A stretch of 64,000 nucleotides of DNA from Rahnella victoriana (GCF_004330295.1 NZ_SJOJ01000024.1:19288-83287), one strand, 5' to 3'; counted from the first letter of the stretch, positions 1 through 9,040 are shown. The notes: generated by a model from the sequence alone, not told the origin. Translations and numbers: made by a program.

Positions 1-313
1 GCGCGTTAAAGACCGGAACACCGCGACGGGTGGCGGCTTTCAGATCCACCTGATTGGTACCGATACAGAAACAGCCAACAGCCACCAGTTTTTCTGCTGC
101 CTGGAACACTTCTTCAGTCAGCTGAGTACGCGATCGGAGTCCAACAAAGTGCGCATCACGGATCGATTCTTTCAGCGATTGCGTGTCTAAAGCACCTTTG
201 TGAAATTCAATATTGGTGTAACCCGCTGCACGGAGTGTATCAACCGCACTTTGGTGGACGCCTTCCACTAACAAAAATTTAATCTTGTCTTTCTCAAGTG
301 ATACTTTTGCCAT
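1..313 (-). CDS. serA: D-3-phosphoglycerate dehydrogenase, N-terminal fragment
   Basis: This is the first 104 codons of SerA, the NAD-dependent enzyme that starts serine biosynthesis from 3-phosphoglycerate. The gene runs off the left edge, so only the start of the outer substrate-binding domain is visible. The N-terminus (MAKVSLEKDKIKFLLVEGVH) and the segment IGTNQVDL closely match the E. coli protein from memory. The start ATG is at 313-311. The rpiA gene lies upstream in the same direction, with about 340 bases between them. A good CRP-type site at 510-525 lies within that gap, so catabolite control is plausible. Confidence 0.95.
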   Translation of the reverse strand, partial: MAKVSLEKDKIKFLLVEGVHQSAVDTLRAAGYTNIEFHKGALDTQSLKESIRDAHFVGLRSRTQLTEEVFQAAEKLVAVGCFCIGTNQVDLKAATRRGVPVFNA

Positions 314-509
314 TTCCCGACCCTATATTTTCTGACTGAAATCTGACTGCAAGGTGACTGCTCCCCGTCAACATAACAAAAAATCCGCCATCATCAATAC
401 AAACGATTGCCTGCCCGGTAGCAGAAGGCTCACCGCGCGTGATGGTTTTTAGCATTTCATGCTGGTTAGATTTTGCGGAGCCAGACGTTCTGGAGGAGAA
501 ACACAGGAA

Positions 510-525
510 TGTGACATAAGTCACC
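510..525. promoter_or_regulatory. Candidate CRP-cAMP site upstream of serA
   Basis: The 16-mer TGTGACATAAGTCACC matches the CRP consensus TGTGA-N6-TCACA at 9 of 10 defined positions. It lies about 197 bases before the serA start. In E. coli serA is known to respond to CRP and Lrp, so the position makes sense. Binding is inferred, not shown. Confidence 0.55.
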
Positions 526-604
526 AAATTAAGACTTCTGAAGAAAAGATGATTCAGTCAGAAAATTATCATCTTCATAACATTGCATTATGACAGGAGT
601 GTGT

Positions 605-630
605 CTGGCTGCTTTTGTCTGAGCAGCCAG
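605..630 (-). terminator. Stem-loop downstream of rpiA
   Basis: CTGGCTGCT (605-613) pairs perfectly with AGCAGCCAG (622-630) around an 8-base loop, 21 bases after the rpiA stop. There is no T-run on the minus strand after it, so it may be an mRNA 3'-end stabiliser rather than a classic intrinsic terminator. Confidence 0.4.
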
Positions 631-650
631 ATCTTCTGCTTATCGCTGTC

Positions 651-1313
651 TTATTTCAGCTTAACAGTTTTAACGCCTTCAGATGTCCCGACCAGCGCCA
701 CGTCCGCGCCACGGTTAGCAAACAGCCCCACCGTCACCACACCGGCAATGCTGTTGATCTTATTTTCCATCGCGACGGCATCGACGATATTCAGATTATG
801 CACATCGAGGATCACGTTACCGTTATCGGTCAGCACATTCTGGCGGTACTCCGGCAGGCCGCCGAGTTTCACCAGTTCACGCGCCACATAAGAACGTGCC
901 ATCGGGATCACTTCCACCGGCAGCGGGAATTTGCCCAGTACATCGACCTGTTTGGAAGCATCCACAATGCAGATGAATTTTTTGGCGATCGCGGCAATGA
1001 TTTTTTCGCGGGTCAGCGCCGCGCCGCCGCCTTTGATCATCTGCATTGAGCCGTTAATTTCATCGGCACCGTCAACGTACACATCCAGAGAATCCACTTC
1101 GTTGCTGTCGAAAACATGAATGCCTAAGCTTTTCAGTTTTGCGGTGGAGGCATCGGAGCTGGACACTGCGCCTTCGATCTGGCCTTTGACAGAACCCAGT
1201 GCATCAATGAAATGCGCGGCGGTAGATCCGGTGCCGACACCTACAATGGTGCCCGGAGTCACGTAATCCAGCGCGGCCCAGCCGACTGCTTTTTTCAATT
1301 CTTCCTGCGTCAT
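651..1313 (-). CDS. rpiA: Ribose-5-phosphate isomerase A
   Basis: RpiA interconverts ribose 5-phosphate and ribulose 5-phosphate in the non-oxidative pentose phosphate pathway, in the cytosol. The 220-residue product is nearly collinear with E. coli RpiA (219 residues). It carries the N-terminal GTGSTAAHF loop, the YVDGADEI segment and the [11 protein letters not shown] phosphate-binding motif. The start ATG at 1313 is chosen because it follows AGAGAAG at good spacing and matches the family N-terminus [18 protein letters not shown]; an in-frame upstream extension has no family support. It is divergent from argP. TktA, encoded at 19807-21801, acts in the same pathway. Confidence 0.97.
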   Translation of the reverse strand: MTQEELKKAVGWAALDYVTPGTIVGVGTGSTAAHFIDALGSVKGQIEGAVSSSDASTAKLKSLGIHVFDSNEVDSLDVYVDGADEINGSMQMIKGGGAALTREKIIAAIAKKFICIVDASKQVDVLGKFPLPVEVIPMARSYVARELVKLGGLPEYRQNVLTDNGNVILDVHNLNIVDAVAMENKINSIAGVVTVGLFANRGADVALVGTSEGVKTVKLK

Positions 1314-1540
1314 AATGGCTTCTCTGTCTGATAACACGAAAGTGCTGTGAATAGTGGGATGAAACGAATTCTGCCGGTGATTATAAAGCATGTCCCGGCA
1401 AATTGGGCGACCAGGTGCGTGACCAGATCACACTTATTAAGTGCAATTGTGCTGCCATTCCTCCGATTTTCCTCACCACAAAACCTGACAATCTGTGGCA
1501 TAGTGTCCGGATAAAATTAAATCCAAGGGACAGAATTCCG

Positions 1541-2443
1541 ATGAAACGCCCGGACTATAGAACGCTACAGGCACTGGACGCGGTGATCCGTGAGCGCGGT
1601 TTTGAGCGCGCTGCGCAGAAACTTTGCATCACACAATCGGCGGTCTCTCAGCGTATTAAACAACTGGAAAATTTATTCGGCCAGCCGCTGCTGGTGCGTA
1701 CCGTTCCGCCTCGCCCGACCGAGCAGGGTCAGAAACTGCTGGCGTTGTTACATCAGGTGGAATTGCTGGAAGAAGAGTGGCTGGGCAGTGACAGCAACAA
1801 TGAAAGCAATGATACGCCGCTGTTGCTTTCGCTGGCGGTCAACGCCGACAGCCTGGCAACCTGGCTGTTACCGGCACTGAAATCGGTGCTGGTTGATTCC
1901 CCTATCCGCCTGAATTTACAGGTGGAAGATGAAACGCGCACTCAGGAACGTCTGCGTCGCGGCGAAGTGGTCGGGGCGGTGAGTATTCAGCCACAACCGT
2001 TGCCAAGCTGTCTGGTGGATCAATTGGGTGCGCTGGACTATCTGTTTGTCGGCTCCAAGCCTTTTGCTGACCGCTATTTCCCGAATGGCGTCACCCGTTC
2101 GGCCTTACTGAAAGCGCCTGCGGTGGCGTTCGACCATCTGGACGATATGCATCAGGCTTTCCTGCAACAGAATTTCGACTTGTCGCCGGGCAGCGTGCCG
2201 TGCCACATCGTTAACTCGTCAGAAGCGTTCGTCCAGCTCGCCCGTCAGGGCACCACCTGCTGCATGATCCCGCATCTGCAAATCGAGAAAGAACTGGAAA
2301 GCGGCGAACTGATCGACCTGACACCGGGTCTGTTCCAGCGCCGGATGTTGTACTGGCACCGTTTCGCGCCGGAAAGCCGCATGATGCGTAAAGTGACCGA
2401 CGCGCTGATCGCCCACGGCCATCAGGTATTGCGTCAGGACTGA
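1541..2443 (+). CDS. argP: LysR-family regulator ArgP (IciA)
   Basis: ArgP is the lysine/arginine-responsive transcription factor that activates argO and other genes. The 300-residue product begins with a LysR winged helix (about residues 4-60, with the recognition segment [14 protein letters not shown]) followed by a periplasmic-binding-like effector domain. The N-terminus [20 protein letters not shown] is characteristic of ArgP. The ATG at 1541 is chosen by family length; a longer frame begins at 1403 but codes for unconserved sequence. Its classical target argO is encoded at 8241-8858. In E. coli the argP and yggE-argO loci are close. Here a 5-kb accessory block separates them. Confidence 0.95.
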   Translation: MKRPDYRTLQALDAVIRERGFERAAQKLCITQSAVSQRIKQLENLFGQPLLVRTVPPRPTEQGQKLLALLHQVELLEEEWLGSDSNNESNDTPLLLSLAVNADSLATWLLPALKSVLVDSPIRLNLQVEDETRTQERLRRGEVVGAVSIQPQPLPSCLVDQLGALDYLFVGSKPFADRYFPNGVTRSALLKAPAVAFDHLDDMHQAFLQQNFDLSPGSVPCHIVNSSEAFVQLARQGTTCCMIPHLQIEKELESGELIDLTPGLFQRRMLYWHRFAPESRMMRKVTDALIAHGHQVLRQD

Positions 2444-2459
2444 CGGAATGATCCGGCGT

Positions 2460-2484
2460 GAAAAGTGGCGTTTAACCGCTTTTC
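2460..2484. terminator. Convergent terminator between argP and the LysR gene
   Basis: GAAAAGTGG (2460-2468) pairs with CCGCTTTTC (2476-2484), with one G-T wobble, around a 7-base loop. It sits directly after argP and overlaps the last codons of the convergent LysR gene, so it could end both transcripts. The T-rich tail is short. Confidence 0.4.
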
Positions 2485-3365
2485 TCCCGGACCAGATCTA
2501 TCAATGCCCGCAGGCTCGCGGGCACATGCCGGTTGCCCGAGAAGTAAAGAAATAAACCGGGGATCGGCGGGCACCAGTCATCCAGCACCGTCTTTAAACG
2601 CCCTTCTTTCAGCGCAACCTGCGCATAATCCTCAGGAACATATGCGATCCCCAGCCCGTTCTGCGCAGCCTCCACCATCAGTTGCGTATTATCCAGTGTC
2701 AGACTTCCCGGCACGTCCATCGCCACTTCCTCTGCGCGTTTTTGAAATTCCCAGCGATAGCGTTTGCCACTGGGCAGGCGCTGGCGCAGACACTGATGAC
2801 GGGCGAGATCATCCGGCGTTTCAGGGGCGGGATGCGCCGCAAGATAATCCGGCGAGGCCACGGCCAGAAAACGCATATCGGGACTGAGTCGTACCGCGAT
2901 CATGTCCCGGGGAACCGCTTCCCCCAGCCGGATCCCTGCATCAAACCCTTCCCCGACAATATCCACCAGCTTTCCTTCCGCCACCAGATCCAGCGTAATG
3001 CCGGGATAACGCGCCATGAATTGCGGCACAATCTCTCGTAACAACAGGCGGATAGCGCCTTCGCTGCCGTTTATCCGCAATTCGCCGGTCAGCCGTCCCT
3101 GCTCGCCCGCCACATCTTCCAGCGCAGCATCAAGGCCGCTCATCAGCGGGTCAATCCGTTTAAGCAGGCGTTCCCCCGTGTCGGTCAGCGACACACTGCG
3201 CGTCGTGCGGTGTAAAAGTCGTGCACCCAGACGGTCTTCAAGCCCGCGCATAATGTGGCTGAGCGAGGATCGCGTGATGCCGAGAAGATCGGCGGCGCGG
3301 CGGAAACTGCGGTGTTCGGCTACGGCCATAAAGGCCCTGAGTTCTGCCAGTGTCGGTTTGCTCAT
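2472..3365 (-). CDS. LysR-family transcriptional regulator
   Basis: A 297-residue LysR-type regulator of unknown effector. The N-terminal helix-turn-helix spans roughly residues 5-60 (FRRAADLLGITRSSLSHIMR, then LGARLLHRTTRSVSLTDTGE). A substrate-binding domain follows, ending in a typical GIAYVPEDYA segment. This is the CrgA-like branch that often sits next to oxidoreductase genes. It is divergent from the dehydrogenase gene at 3473 with about 107 bases between starts, which suggests that it controls that gene and itself. The ATG at 3365 is preferred. An in-frame GTG at 3383 would add six residues (MNKITP), and neither has a strong ribosome site. It is absent from the corresponding E. coli position. 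Confidence 0.85.
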   Translation of the reverse strand: MSKPTLAELRAFMAVAEHRSFRRAADLLGITRSSLSHIMRGLEDRLGARLLHRTTRSVSLTDTGERLLKRIDPLMSGLDAALEDVAGEQGRLTGELRINGSEGAIRLLLREIVPQFMARYPGITLDLVAEGKLVDIVGEGFDAGIRLGEAVPRDMIAVRLSPDMRFLAVASPDYLAAHPAPETPDDLARHQCLRQRLPSGKRYRWEFQKRAEEVAMDVPGSLTLDNTQLMVEAAQNGLGIAYVPEDYAQVALKEGRLKTVLDDWCPPIPGLFLYFSGNRHVPASLRALIDLVREKSG

Positions 3366-3472
3366 TGGTGTGATTTTATTCACCTGTTCATGCAGTTTAT
3401 GGGGTATTAACGCAACAATAGTATTGCCCTACCCTGAATGTCTGGCAACTCCTGCAACAGAGGCATTTGAGA

Positions 3473-4303
3473 ATGGCAAAGACATGGTTTATTACAGGCA
3501 CATCGACCGGCCTGGGACGGCTGCTCACTGAACAGCTACTTGAGCGCGGTGACCGCGTGATCGCCACCTTACGCAAGCCGGGTGCGCTCGACACCTTACA
3601 GGCACTCTATGGTGATCAGTTGCATATCATCACGCTTGACGTGACAGAGACGCAGCCAATCAGAACGGCCGTCGCCGGGGCATTCACTAAGATGGGGCGA
3701 ATTGATGTCGTGGTCAGCAATGCGGGATATGGTTTGTTCGGTGCGGGGGAAGAAATCAGTGACGCACAAATCGACAGACAAATCGCAACCAATCTGGTCG
3801 GCTCCATTCAACTGATCCGCGCCGTTTTGCCGCACCTGCGCGCGCAAGGCGGCGGCCGGATTGTGCAGGTTTCATCAGAAGGCGGACAGATCGCCTATCC
3901 GAATTTCAGCCTTTATCATGCAACCAAATGGGGAATTGAAGGTTTTATTGAATCCGTTGCGCAGGAGGTGGCACCGTTTGGCATTGATTTCCTGATCATC
4001 GAACCCGGCCCGACCCGCACTGAATTCGGCACCGGGCTGGATCATGCAACACCCTTGCCTTGCTATGAAAAAACACCTGCCGGAGAGGTCCGCCGGGCGA
4101 TAGCTTCCGGTGATTTTGCCATTAAAGGTGACGCGCTGAACACCGTCAGGGCGATGATCGCCGCTGCCGGTGAAGTGAATCCACCGCTGCGTCTGGCGCT
4201 GGGCAGTACCGCTTATGCCTCAATCAGCCACGCACTGACGGAAAGATTGCGGGCGCTGGAAGCACAGAAAGGCGTGACGTTTTCGGCGGATAAAGAGTCC
4301 TGA
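3473..4303 (+). CDS. Short-chain dehydrogenase/reductase (SDR family)
   Basis: A 276-residue classical SDR, predicted to be an NAD(P)-dependent oxidoreductase of unknown substrate. Visible motifs are the cofactor loop TGTSTGLG (residues 8-15), NAGYG (83-87), the catalytic Ser near 134-135, and the catalytic pair Tyr148 and Lys152 in YHATK. The following PGPTRTEF loop is also typical. The start ATG at 3473 has AGAGG upstream; a TTG at 3467 would add two residues. It is divergent from a LysR gene that probably regulates it, and it ends just before a terminator shared with the convergent M66 protease gene. The substrate cannot be read from sequence. Confidence 0.88.
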   Translation: MAKTWFITGTSTGLGRLLTEQLLERGDRVIATLRKPGALDTLQALYGDQLHIITLDVTETQPIRTAVAGAFTKMGRIDVVVSNAGYGLFGAGEEISDAQIDRQIATNLVGSIQLIRAVLPHLRAQGGGRIVQVSSEGGQIAYPNFSLYHATKWGIEGFIESVAQEVAPFGIDFLIIEPGPTRTEFGTGLDHATPLPCYEKTPAGEVRRAIASGDFAIKGDALNTVRAMIAAAGEVNPPLRLALGSTAYASISHALTERLRALEAQKGVTFSADKES

Positions 4304-4323
4304 CCGCGATGTAAATGTTCACA

Positions 4324-4352
4324 AATAAAAAACCCGCCGGAGCGGGTTTTTC
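4324..4352. terminator. Bidirectional terminator, copy 1 of a 29-bp repeat
   Basis: A GC-rich hairpin (AACCCGC / GCGGGTT) flanked by A-run and T-run lies between the SDR gene (+) and the M66 gene (-) and can terminate both. The whole 29-bp unit recurs exactly at 7354-7382. Confidence 0.85.
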
Positions 4353-4368
4353 CATTATGTGGGAAAGG

Positions 4369-7152
4369 TTAATAACTGCCTAAATATTCCCAGTCGTTGT
4401 TTGATGTGAGGTTAGTCGGGAAGTACCAATAGGTTGGCGTTTTCAGCATGAAGTAATCCTGGGTTCCCTTATTGGCATTTTTATATAAGTCACCGATCGT
4501 ATTGTTGGTCGCATTGCTCTGCCACGGCTTGAATTCGGTTTTGCCATACCATGACAATAACTGCTGTTCCATATCAGCCTGAGAGAGTTGCTTCATCGCT
4601 TCCAGCGTTTTTTCGTCGCCAATATAATACCAGTCTGCATTCGATTTTTTATTGGTTGGGAAATAATGCCCGGACGTCCTGTTGCGCTGAAGGAAATACT
4701 CCTTATCTTTATTGTGAGGGTTCTGATAGACGAATATCTCTCTGTCTTGCGTGGTGGCCTTTCGCTGAGACCAGCTAAAAATATCCTCCCTGGAGAAATA
4801 TTTTTTCAGCAAGCTTTCTGTTGAAAGAGATTTGTTGATATGTGCAAACAGCGGCGAAACGTCATTATGAACATATTGTGTCGCTGAACCTATATATCCC
4901 CAAACCTGAGTAGACTGCTGGCTGGTCGGGAAATACCAGTAGTTCTTTTGCTTAAGAATAAAGTAGTCGCGGGTTTTGGTGTACGGGTTTTCATAGACGT
5001 ACAGGTCTCCCGGCATACCGCTGTCTTTACCTTTTGAGCTCCAGGTTTTAATGTCGCTTTTCCCATAAGAGGTGCGAACATCCTTTTCGAAAGCCTCAAC
5101 AGTGGCATAGCTGTGAGGTTTTAGCTGAGCATTTTGTTCAAACCGGATCGTCTGTTCCAGCACCTGAGTGAAACCCTCAGATTTCCCGATGACGACAGCG
5201 GGCGCAGGTTCAACGGTGGCGGGTTCAATAGTACGCTGATCGAGTAATTCAACGCCCATACTGTCATAGCTTTGCCCGGCGAGTTCTGCCGCGAAAAGAT
5301 CGTTCAACGCCTTCTCATTGGTCAGATATTCCCAATCGTTATTACTTTGTGTACCCGCAGGGTAATACCAATAACCCGGATGTTTAAGCTTGAAATAGCG
5401 GCCATCGGTGTCGAGGTAAACATCTCCCGCAACACCGTTTTTGTCGGCACTCCAGTTCTTAATTCTTTCCACGCCGAAGTAGTCATTTCTCCAGGTATCG
5501 TAAGCCGCACTCATGTCTTCTTGCGGACAATTCACGGAGACGGATTGCGGGTTGCTCGCGGTTTCAACATTGAAATGGAATTTATTCATACGCGCGGTGT
5601 TATGACGGGCACCTGCCAGCGGATAACGTTGTTTGTGATTGTCGGCAAAGGTCACTTCCGCCCAGCATTGCCCCCCTTTCACCGGCTGTGGCGCATAGAC
5701 GTAGCCATAACTGCTGGTCATCGGCGGGTAAATGTAGCCTTTCACGTCCTTAGCAGGGTCGTAAAAACCGACCAGAGTCGTCACAGGAACGCCAAATTTC
5801 ACCGGCTTAAGTCGGGTTGGATCATTACGTTCAACCATTTCATGCTTATCTTCATCCCAGATCAGATAACCCGAAGAAGCGGCCTCAGAAATGACACCGG
5901 TACTTTCCATTCCGGCCTGAATACGTTTTTGGGAATAGCCGGTATACAAGGTATAGGCAGAATAAGGAGAACTGGCTACCCCGCCCCCCATCGCATCGTT
6001 GTTGAAGCGATAGATACCCGCGAATGGCGGTGTGGTGTAACCTTCAGAAACTGTATTCCCGCTTTGATTCCAGAAAAAGTTCGCAATAAAACGGTTATTA
6101 AAGCTGTCCCAGCCCCAGCCCGAATTCGGATTATGCGTCGACCACATGCCGCCACCAGGGTAATGCCCTAACCCGTAAGCATGCCCCAGTTCATGGCTAA
6201 GTTCATTGCCGGTGGTCTGTGTCAGCGTTGCCATGCCGTTACCGCCGCTCATGCCATGCTGGACCACGCCATTCTGATAAAAACCACATGCCTCATGCAC
6301 AGCATAAATATTAAACCACGCCGGTTGCCATTGCGTTGAACCTGCGGAATCATTAATGCCGAAGTTGGCATTATCAATGCCCATCGAAATCAGGTTCTTG
6401 GCGATATCCTCGCGCATATCACCGCTGTACACATCCCCGGTGGTATCGCTTTGATAGTCATAAACCTTGCCATCTGACAGCACAACTTTAGTCAGGTGCA
6501 GCGGGGAGTAATTTCCGACAATCAGCCGTGAGACCGGTATTTTCTGGAAATAATCCGCCGCTAAGGTGGAATTACCCTCAAGTTCATTGGTTTTCGCCGG
6601 TTCAGTCAGCATTCCGAGCCGGATATTCTGGATCATGACCTCATTTTCAGCGCCCACATCAATATCCGCCAGCAGGCCCGTGTGGCCATTTTCATCGGAA
6701 ATTGAAATCACCATTCCGGGTTCGATCAGATCCCAGGAAAGTTTCGCGCTGTAGGCATTATCGGAATACACCACGTCGGGATGTGCGCTGTCAGCCGGAT
6801 CTGCCTTGTCACTGGCTGGCAATGCGGAAGGCGGAGCAAGCGTAAACGGACCATGGCTGACGCCCTTTTTATCCGTCAGCTGTATTGTGTACTTTGTTCC
6901 CGTGCTGTCCGAATGCGGGATAAACATAAATAACGTGTCACGCAGACTGACCAGACGCGGCATTTCCTGCGCGCTGTTATTAGCAGGATCAATGGTATGG
7001 GTTTGAGCAAACTTCACTTGCCCTTTAAGGGAACCCGTCAGGCTGTTAATGGCGTCATCTTGTTGATGGAAAACTAACGGAGCGATGCTGGCACAGGCAG
7101 AAAAACTGCCTGCGCTTATTGCGATTGCCAGAAGTGTTTTATGAATATTCAT
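4369..7152 (-). CDS. Secreted M66-family zinc metalloprotease (StcE/TagA-like) with C-terminal repeats
   Basis: A 927-residue exported protease. The N-terminus is a signal peptide (MNIHKTLLAIAISAGSFSAC). FSAC is only a poor lipobox, so whether the product is soluble or lipid-anchored is open. The catalytic zinc motif HELGHAYGLGH starts at His320 with general base Glu321, preceded by NELS, as in StcE-type M66 peptidases that cleave mucin-type glycoproteins. From about residue 551 to the end there are four diverged repeats (starting near 551, 691, 781 and 865) sharing a D-Y-F-x-LK ... YWYFP ... N-x-DWEYLG pattern. These look like binding modules. The gene stands alone with its own terminator and about 250 bases of upstream AT-rich sequence. 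Similar proteins in pathogens act on host mucins. The substrate here is unknown. Confidence 0.85.
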   Translation of the reverse strand: MNIHKTLLAIAISAGSFSACASIAPLVFHQQDDAINSLTGSLKGQVKFAQTHTIDPANNSAQEMPRLVSLRDTLFMFIPHSDSTGTKYTIQLTDKKGVSHGPFTLAPPSALPASDKADPADSAHPDVVYSDNAYSAKLSWDLIEPGMVISISDENGHTGLLADIDVGAENEVMIQNIRLGMLTEPAKTNELEGNSTLAADYFQKIPVSRLIVGNYSPLHLTKVVLSDGKVYDYQSDTTGDVYSGDMREDIAKNLISMGIDNANFGINDSAGSTQWQPAWFNIYAVHEACGFYQNGVVQHGMSGGNGMATLTQTTGNELSHELGHAYGLGHYPGGGMWSTHNPNSGWGWDSFNNRFIANFFWNQSGNTVSEGYTTPPFAGIYRFNNDAMGGGVASSPYSAYTLYTGYSQKRIQAGMESTGVISEAASSGYLIWDEDKHEMVERNDPTRLKPVKFGVPVTTLVGFYDPAKDVKGYIYPPMTSSYGYVYAPQPVKGGQCWAEVTFADNHKQRYPLAGARHNTARMNKFHFNVETASNPQSVSVNCPQEDMSAAYDTWRNDYFGVERIKNWSADKNGVAGDVYLDTDGRYFKLKHPGYWYYPAGTQSNNDWEYLTNEKALNDLFAAELAGQSYDSMGVELLDQRTIEPATVEPAPAVVIGKSEGFTQVLEQTIRFEQNAQLKPHSYATVEAFEKDVRTSYGKSDIKTWSSKGKDSGMPGDLYVYENPYTKTRDYFILKQKNYWYFPTSQQSTQVWGYIGSATQYVHNDVSPLFAHINKSLSTESLLKKYFSREDIFSWSQRKATTQDREIFVYQNPHNKDKEYFLQRNRTSGHYFPTNKKSNADWYYIGDEKTLEAMKQLSQADMEQQLLSWYGKTEFKPWQSNATNNTIGDLYKNANKGTQDYFMLKTPTYWYFPTNLTSNNDWEYLGSY

Positions 7153-7353
7153 ATTCAGTCCATAGAATCAGAAAAATAATTGAGATGTTATGTCTTCATG
7201 TATCCCCATTATTCTCGCTGTTAATATCGCCTTCCCATACTGAATGTTATTTTTAAAACAGTTAATATATTAACGACAATTATCTCTCCTCAAACCATAC
7301 GAAAAACTAATGAGTTGAAAAATAATAGAACTGACAACTTATTTAAAAGGAAT

Positions 7354-7382
7354 AATAAAAAACCCGCCGGAGCGGGTTTTTC
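7354..7382 (-). terminator. yggE terminator, copy 2 of the 29-bp repeat
   Basis: The same hairpin and flanks as at 4324-4352, base for base over 29 bp. It lies 21 bases after the yggE stop, with the T-run in the yggE reading direction, so it ends yggE transcription upstream of the M66 gene. Confidence 0.85.
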
Positions 7383-7402
7383 TCATTTTTACAGAATCAT
7401 TA

Positions 7403-8137
7403 TTACTGAGCAGGTGCCTGTGGCTGCAATTCAAATACCACATCGACCTGATCGTCGAAGTGAATACTCTGCTGTTCGTAGGTCTGCGCAACATCGCTCT
7501 GCCCTGCGGCTTCGGCGGTTTTATACATGCGCGCCACCGGCATTGGCTGGTAATTAGCCACGTGATAACGAATGCTGTAAACCGGCCCCAGTTTGGTATT
7601 GAAACCTTCAGCCAGTGATTTCGCCTGCTGCGTGGCGTTTTCGATGGCTTTCTGACGTGCTTCATCACGGAATTTATCCGGATTAGCCACGCCCAGTTCC
7701 ACCGCACGCACTTCATTCAGACCTGATTTCAGTGCGCCATCCAGCAATTCGTTCAGTTTATCCAGCTGACGCAAGGTCACCTGCACCTGACGTACCGCAC
7801 GATAGCCTTTCAGCTGTGAGGTGCCGTCTTTCAGGTAATTGTATTCCGGCTGAGTACGCAGGTTGGCCGCATTGATGTCTTTTTTCTCAATGCCGTTTTT
7901 TTGCAGGAACGCATAATATGCCGCCACGCGCTCATCAGCCTGCTTTTTGGCGCTGGCTGAATCGTTCGCTGACACGCTGACTTCGATTGCCAGCGTCGCG
8001 ATATCCGGCGTGGCATCCACGCTTGCGGTGCCTGACGTCACGACGTGCGGCCCGGCAGGTAATTCTGCCGCCTGTAACGCCAGCGGTAATGTCCCTAATC
8101 CCAACATCGCTGCTACAGCCAATGCTTTCAGTTTCAC
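7403..8137 (-). CDS. yggE: Periplasmic SIMPL-domain protein YggE
   Basis: A 244-residue exported protein with a SIMPL (DUF541) domain, collinear with E. coli YggE, which has been linked to oxidative-stress resistance; its biochemistry is unknown. A signal peptide (VKLKALAVAAMLGLGTLPLA, cleaved near LQA-AE) precedes the motif VVTSGTASVDATPDIATLAI. The start is a GTG at 8137 because GGAGG lies five bases upstream and because it gives the family N-terminus; an ATG further upstream would place extra charged residues before the signal. It is followed by a strong terminator. Its upstream neighbour argO has the same orientation, as in E. coli. Confidence 0.93.
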   Translation of the reverse strand: MKLKALAVAAMLGLGTLPLALQAAELPAGPHVVTSGTASVDATPDIATLAIEVSVSANDSASAKKQADERVAAYYAFLQKNGIEKKDINAANLRTQPEYNYLKDGTSQLKGYRAVRQVQVTLRQLDKLNELLDGALKSGLNEVRAVELGVANPDKFRDEARQKAIENATQQAKSLAEGFNTKLGPVYSIRYHVANYQPMPVARMYKTAEAAGQSDVAQTYEQQSIHFDDQVDVVFELQPQAPAQ

Positions 8138-8240
8138 AGTGCCTCCATTAATCATCAAAGATCTGGCAATAGATAGGTCAAACAATCTGCGAAACCGTAG
8201 CATAATCCGTTACAACAGAAACTAAGATTAGTGACAAAAC

Positions 8241-8858
8241 TTAAAATAGCCCGGTCTGACGCGCCAGTTGTATTGCAATTCCCCACATAATTGCACCGAC
8301 GATAAAGTTGATCACGCGCTGCACTTTACCGGTATTCAGCCAGGGCGCGAGCATGGCGGCGAGGATCGCCAGCCCGAAGAACCACATCACCGACGCACTG
8401 ACCGCACCGAGTGCAAACCATGAACGCTCATCATGGCTGAGACTGCCGCCCAGACTGCCGAGTACCACGAAAGTATCGAGATATACGTGCGGATTCAGCC
8501 AGGTGACCGCCAGCATGCTGACCACGATTTTCCAGCGGCTTTGCTTCGCCACTTCGGCCTGCGCCAGTTCGGGATTTTTGCTGAAGGCAGTACGAAACGC
8601 GCCCCAGCCATACCAGAGTAAAAACGCCACGCCGCCCCAGCTCACCAGCATCAGTAAGGTCGGGGATTTGCTCAGCAGCGCGCTGCCGCCAAAGATGCCG
8701 CCACAAATGAGCGCAATGTCGCTCAGGGCGCACAACCCGGCAATCATCAGATGATACTGACGGCGGATGCCCTGATTCATCACAAACGCATTTTGCGGGC
8801 CAATCGGTAAAATCATTGCGGCGCTCATCGCCAGTCCTTGCAGGAAAATAGCCAGCAT
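8241..8858 (-). CDS. argO: Arginine exporter ArgO (LysE family)
   Basis: A 205-residue inner-membrane exporter of arginine (and canavanine) of the LysE superfamily with about six membrane spans. The N-terminal segment with [13 protein letters not shown] is the family signature, and the [12 protein letters not shown] segment in the middle is also diagnostic. The ATG at 8858 has AGGAG at good spacing. In E. coli, ArgP activates this gene in response to arginine. argP is present here at 1541-2443, so the same control is likely, although I did not define an ArgP site. Confidence 0.95.
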   Translation of the reverse strand: MLAIFLQGLAMSAAMILPIGPQNAFVMNQGIRRQYHLMIAGLCALSDIALICGGIFGGSALLSKSPTLLMLVSWGGVAFLLWYGWGAFRTAFSKNPELAQAEVAKQSRWKIVVSMLAVTWLNPHVYLDTFVVLGSLGGSLSHDERSWFALGAVSASVMWFFGLAILAAMLAPWLNTGKVQRVINFIVGAIMWGIAIQLARQTGLF

Positions 8859-8990
8859 GGAGAACTCCTTCAGAGAATAAATAACAGAGATTGCGCGCAG
8901 TGTAAGGGCTTTGCTGGCATAAGAGGAAATGGATATTTCTAATCGGTCATTAGGCTGGCTTATCATCGGCGGGCGGGTGTTTCGGGTATG

Positions 8991-9012
8991 AAAAAGGCGC
9001 CCGCAGGCGCCT
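8991..9012 (-). terminator. mscS intrinsic terminator
   Basis: AGGCGCC (8995-9001) and GGCGCCT (9006-9012) form a perfect stem with a CGCA loop. On the minus strand a T-run follows, 29 bases beyond the mscS stop. Confidence 0.75.
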
Positions 9013-9040
9013 GAGAAAATCGGAATCTGGCAGGAATGTG

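Larger units (their letters stand above)
314..650. other. serA-rpiA intergenic region
   Basis: These 337 bases contain no convincing gene. They should hold the serA promoter and the 3' end of the rpiA transcript. I can support a CRP-like palindrome (510-525) and a perfect 9-bp stem-loop (605-630) just after rpiA. Short open frames here have no recognisable product. Confidence 0.6.

Noticed and set aside
5272..6171. Plus-strand open frame opposite the M66 protease gene
   Set aside because: It lies wholly antisense to a well-supported gene and the product shows no recognisable motif or start signal.
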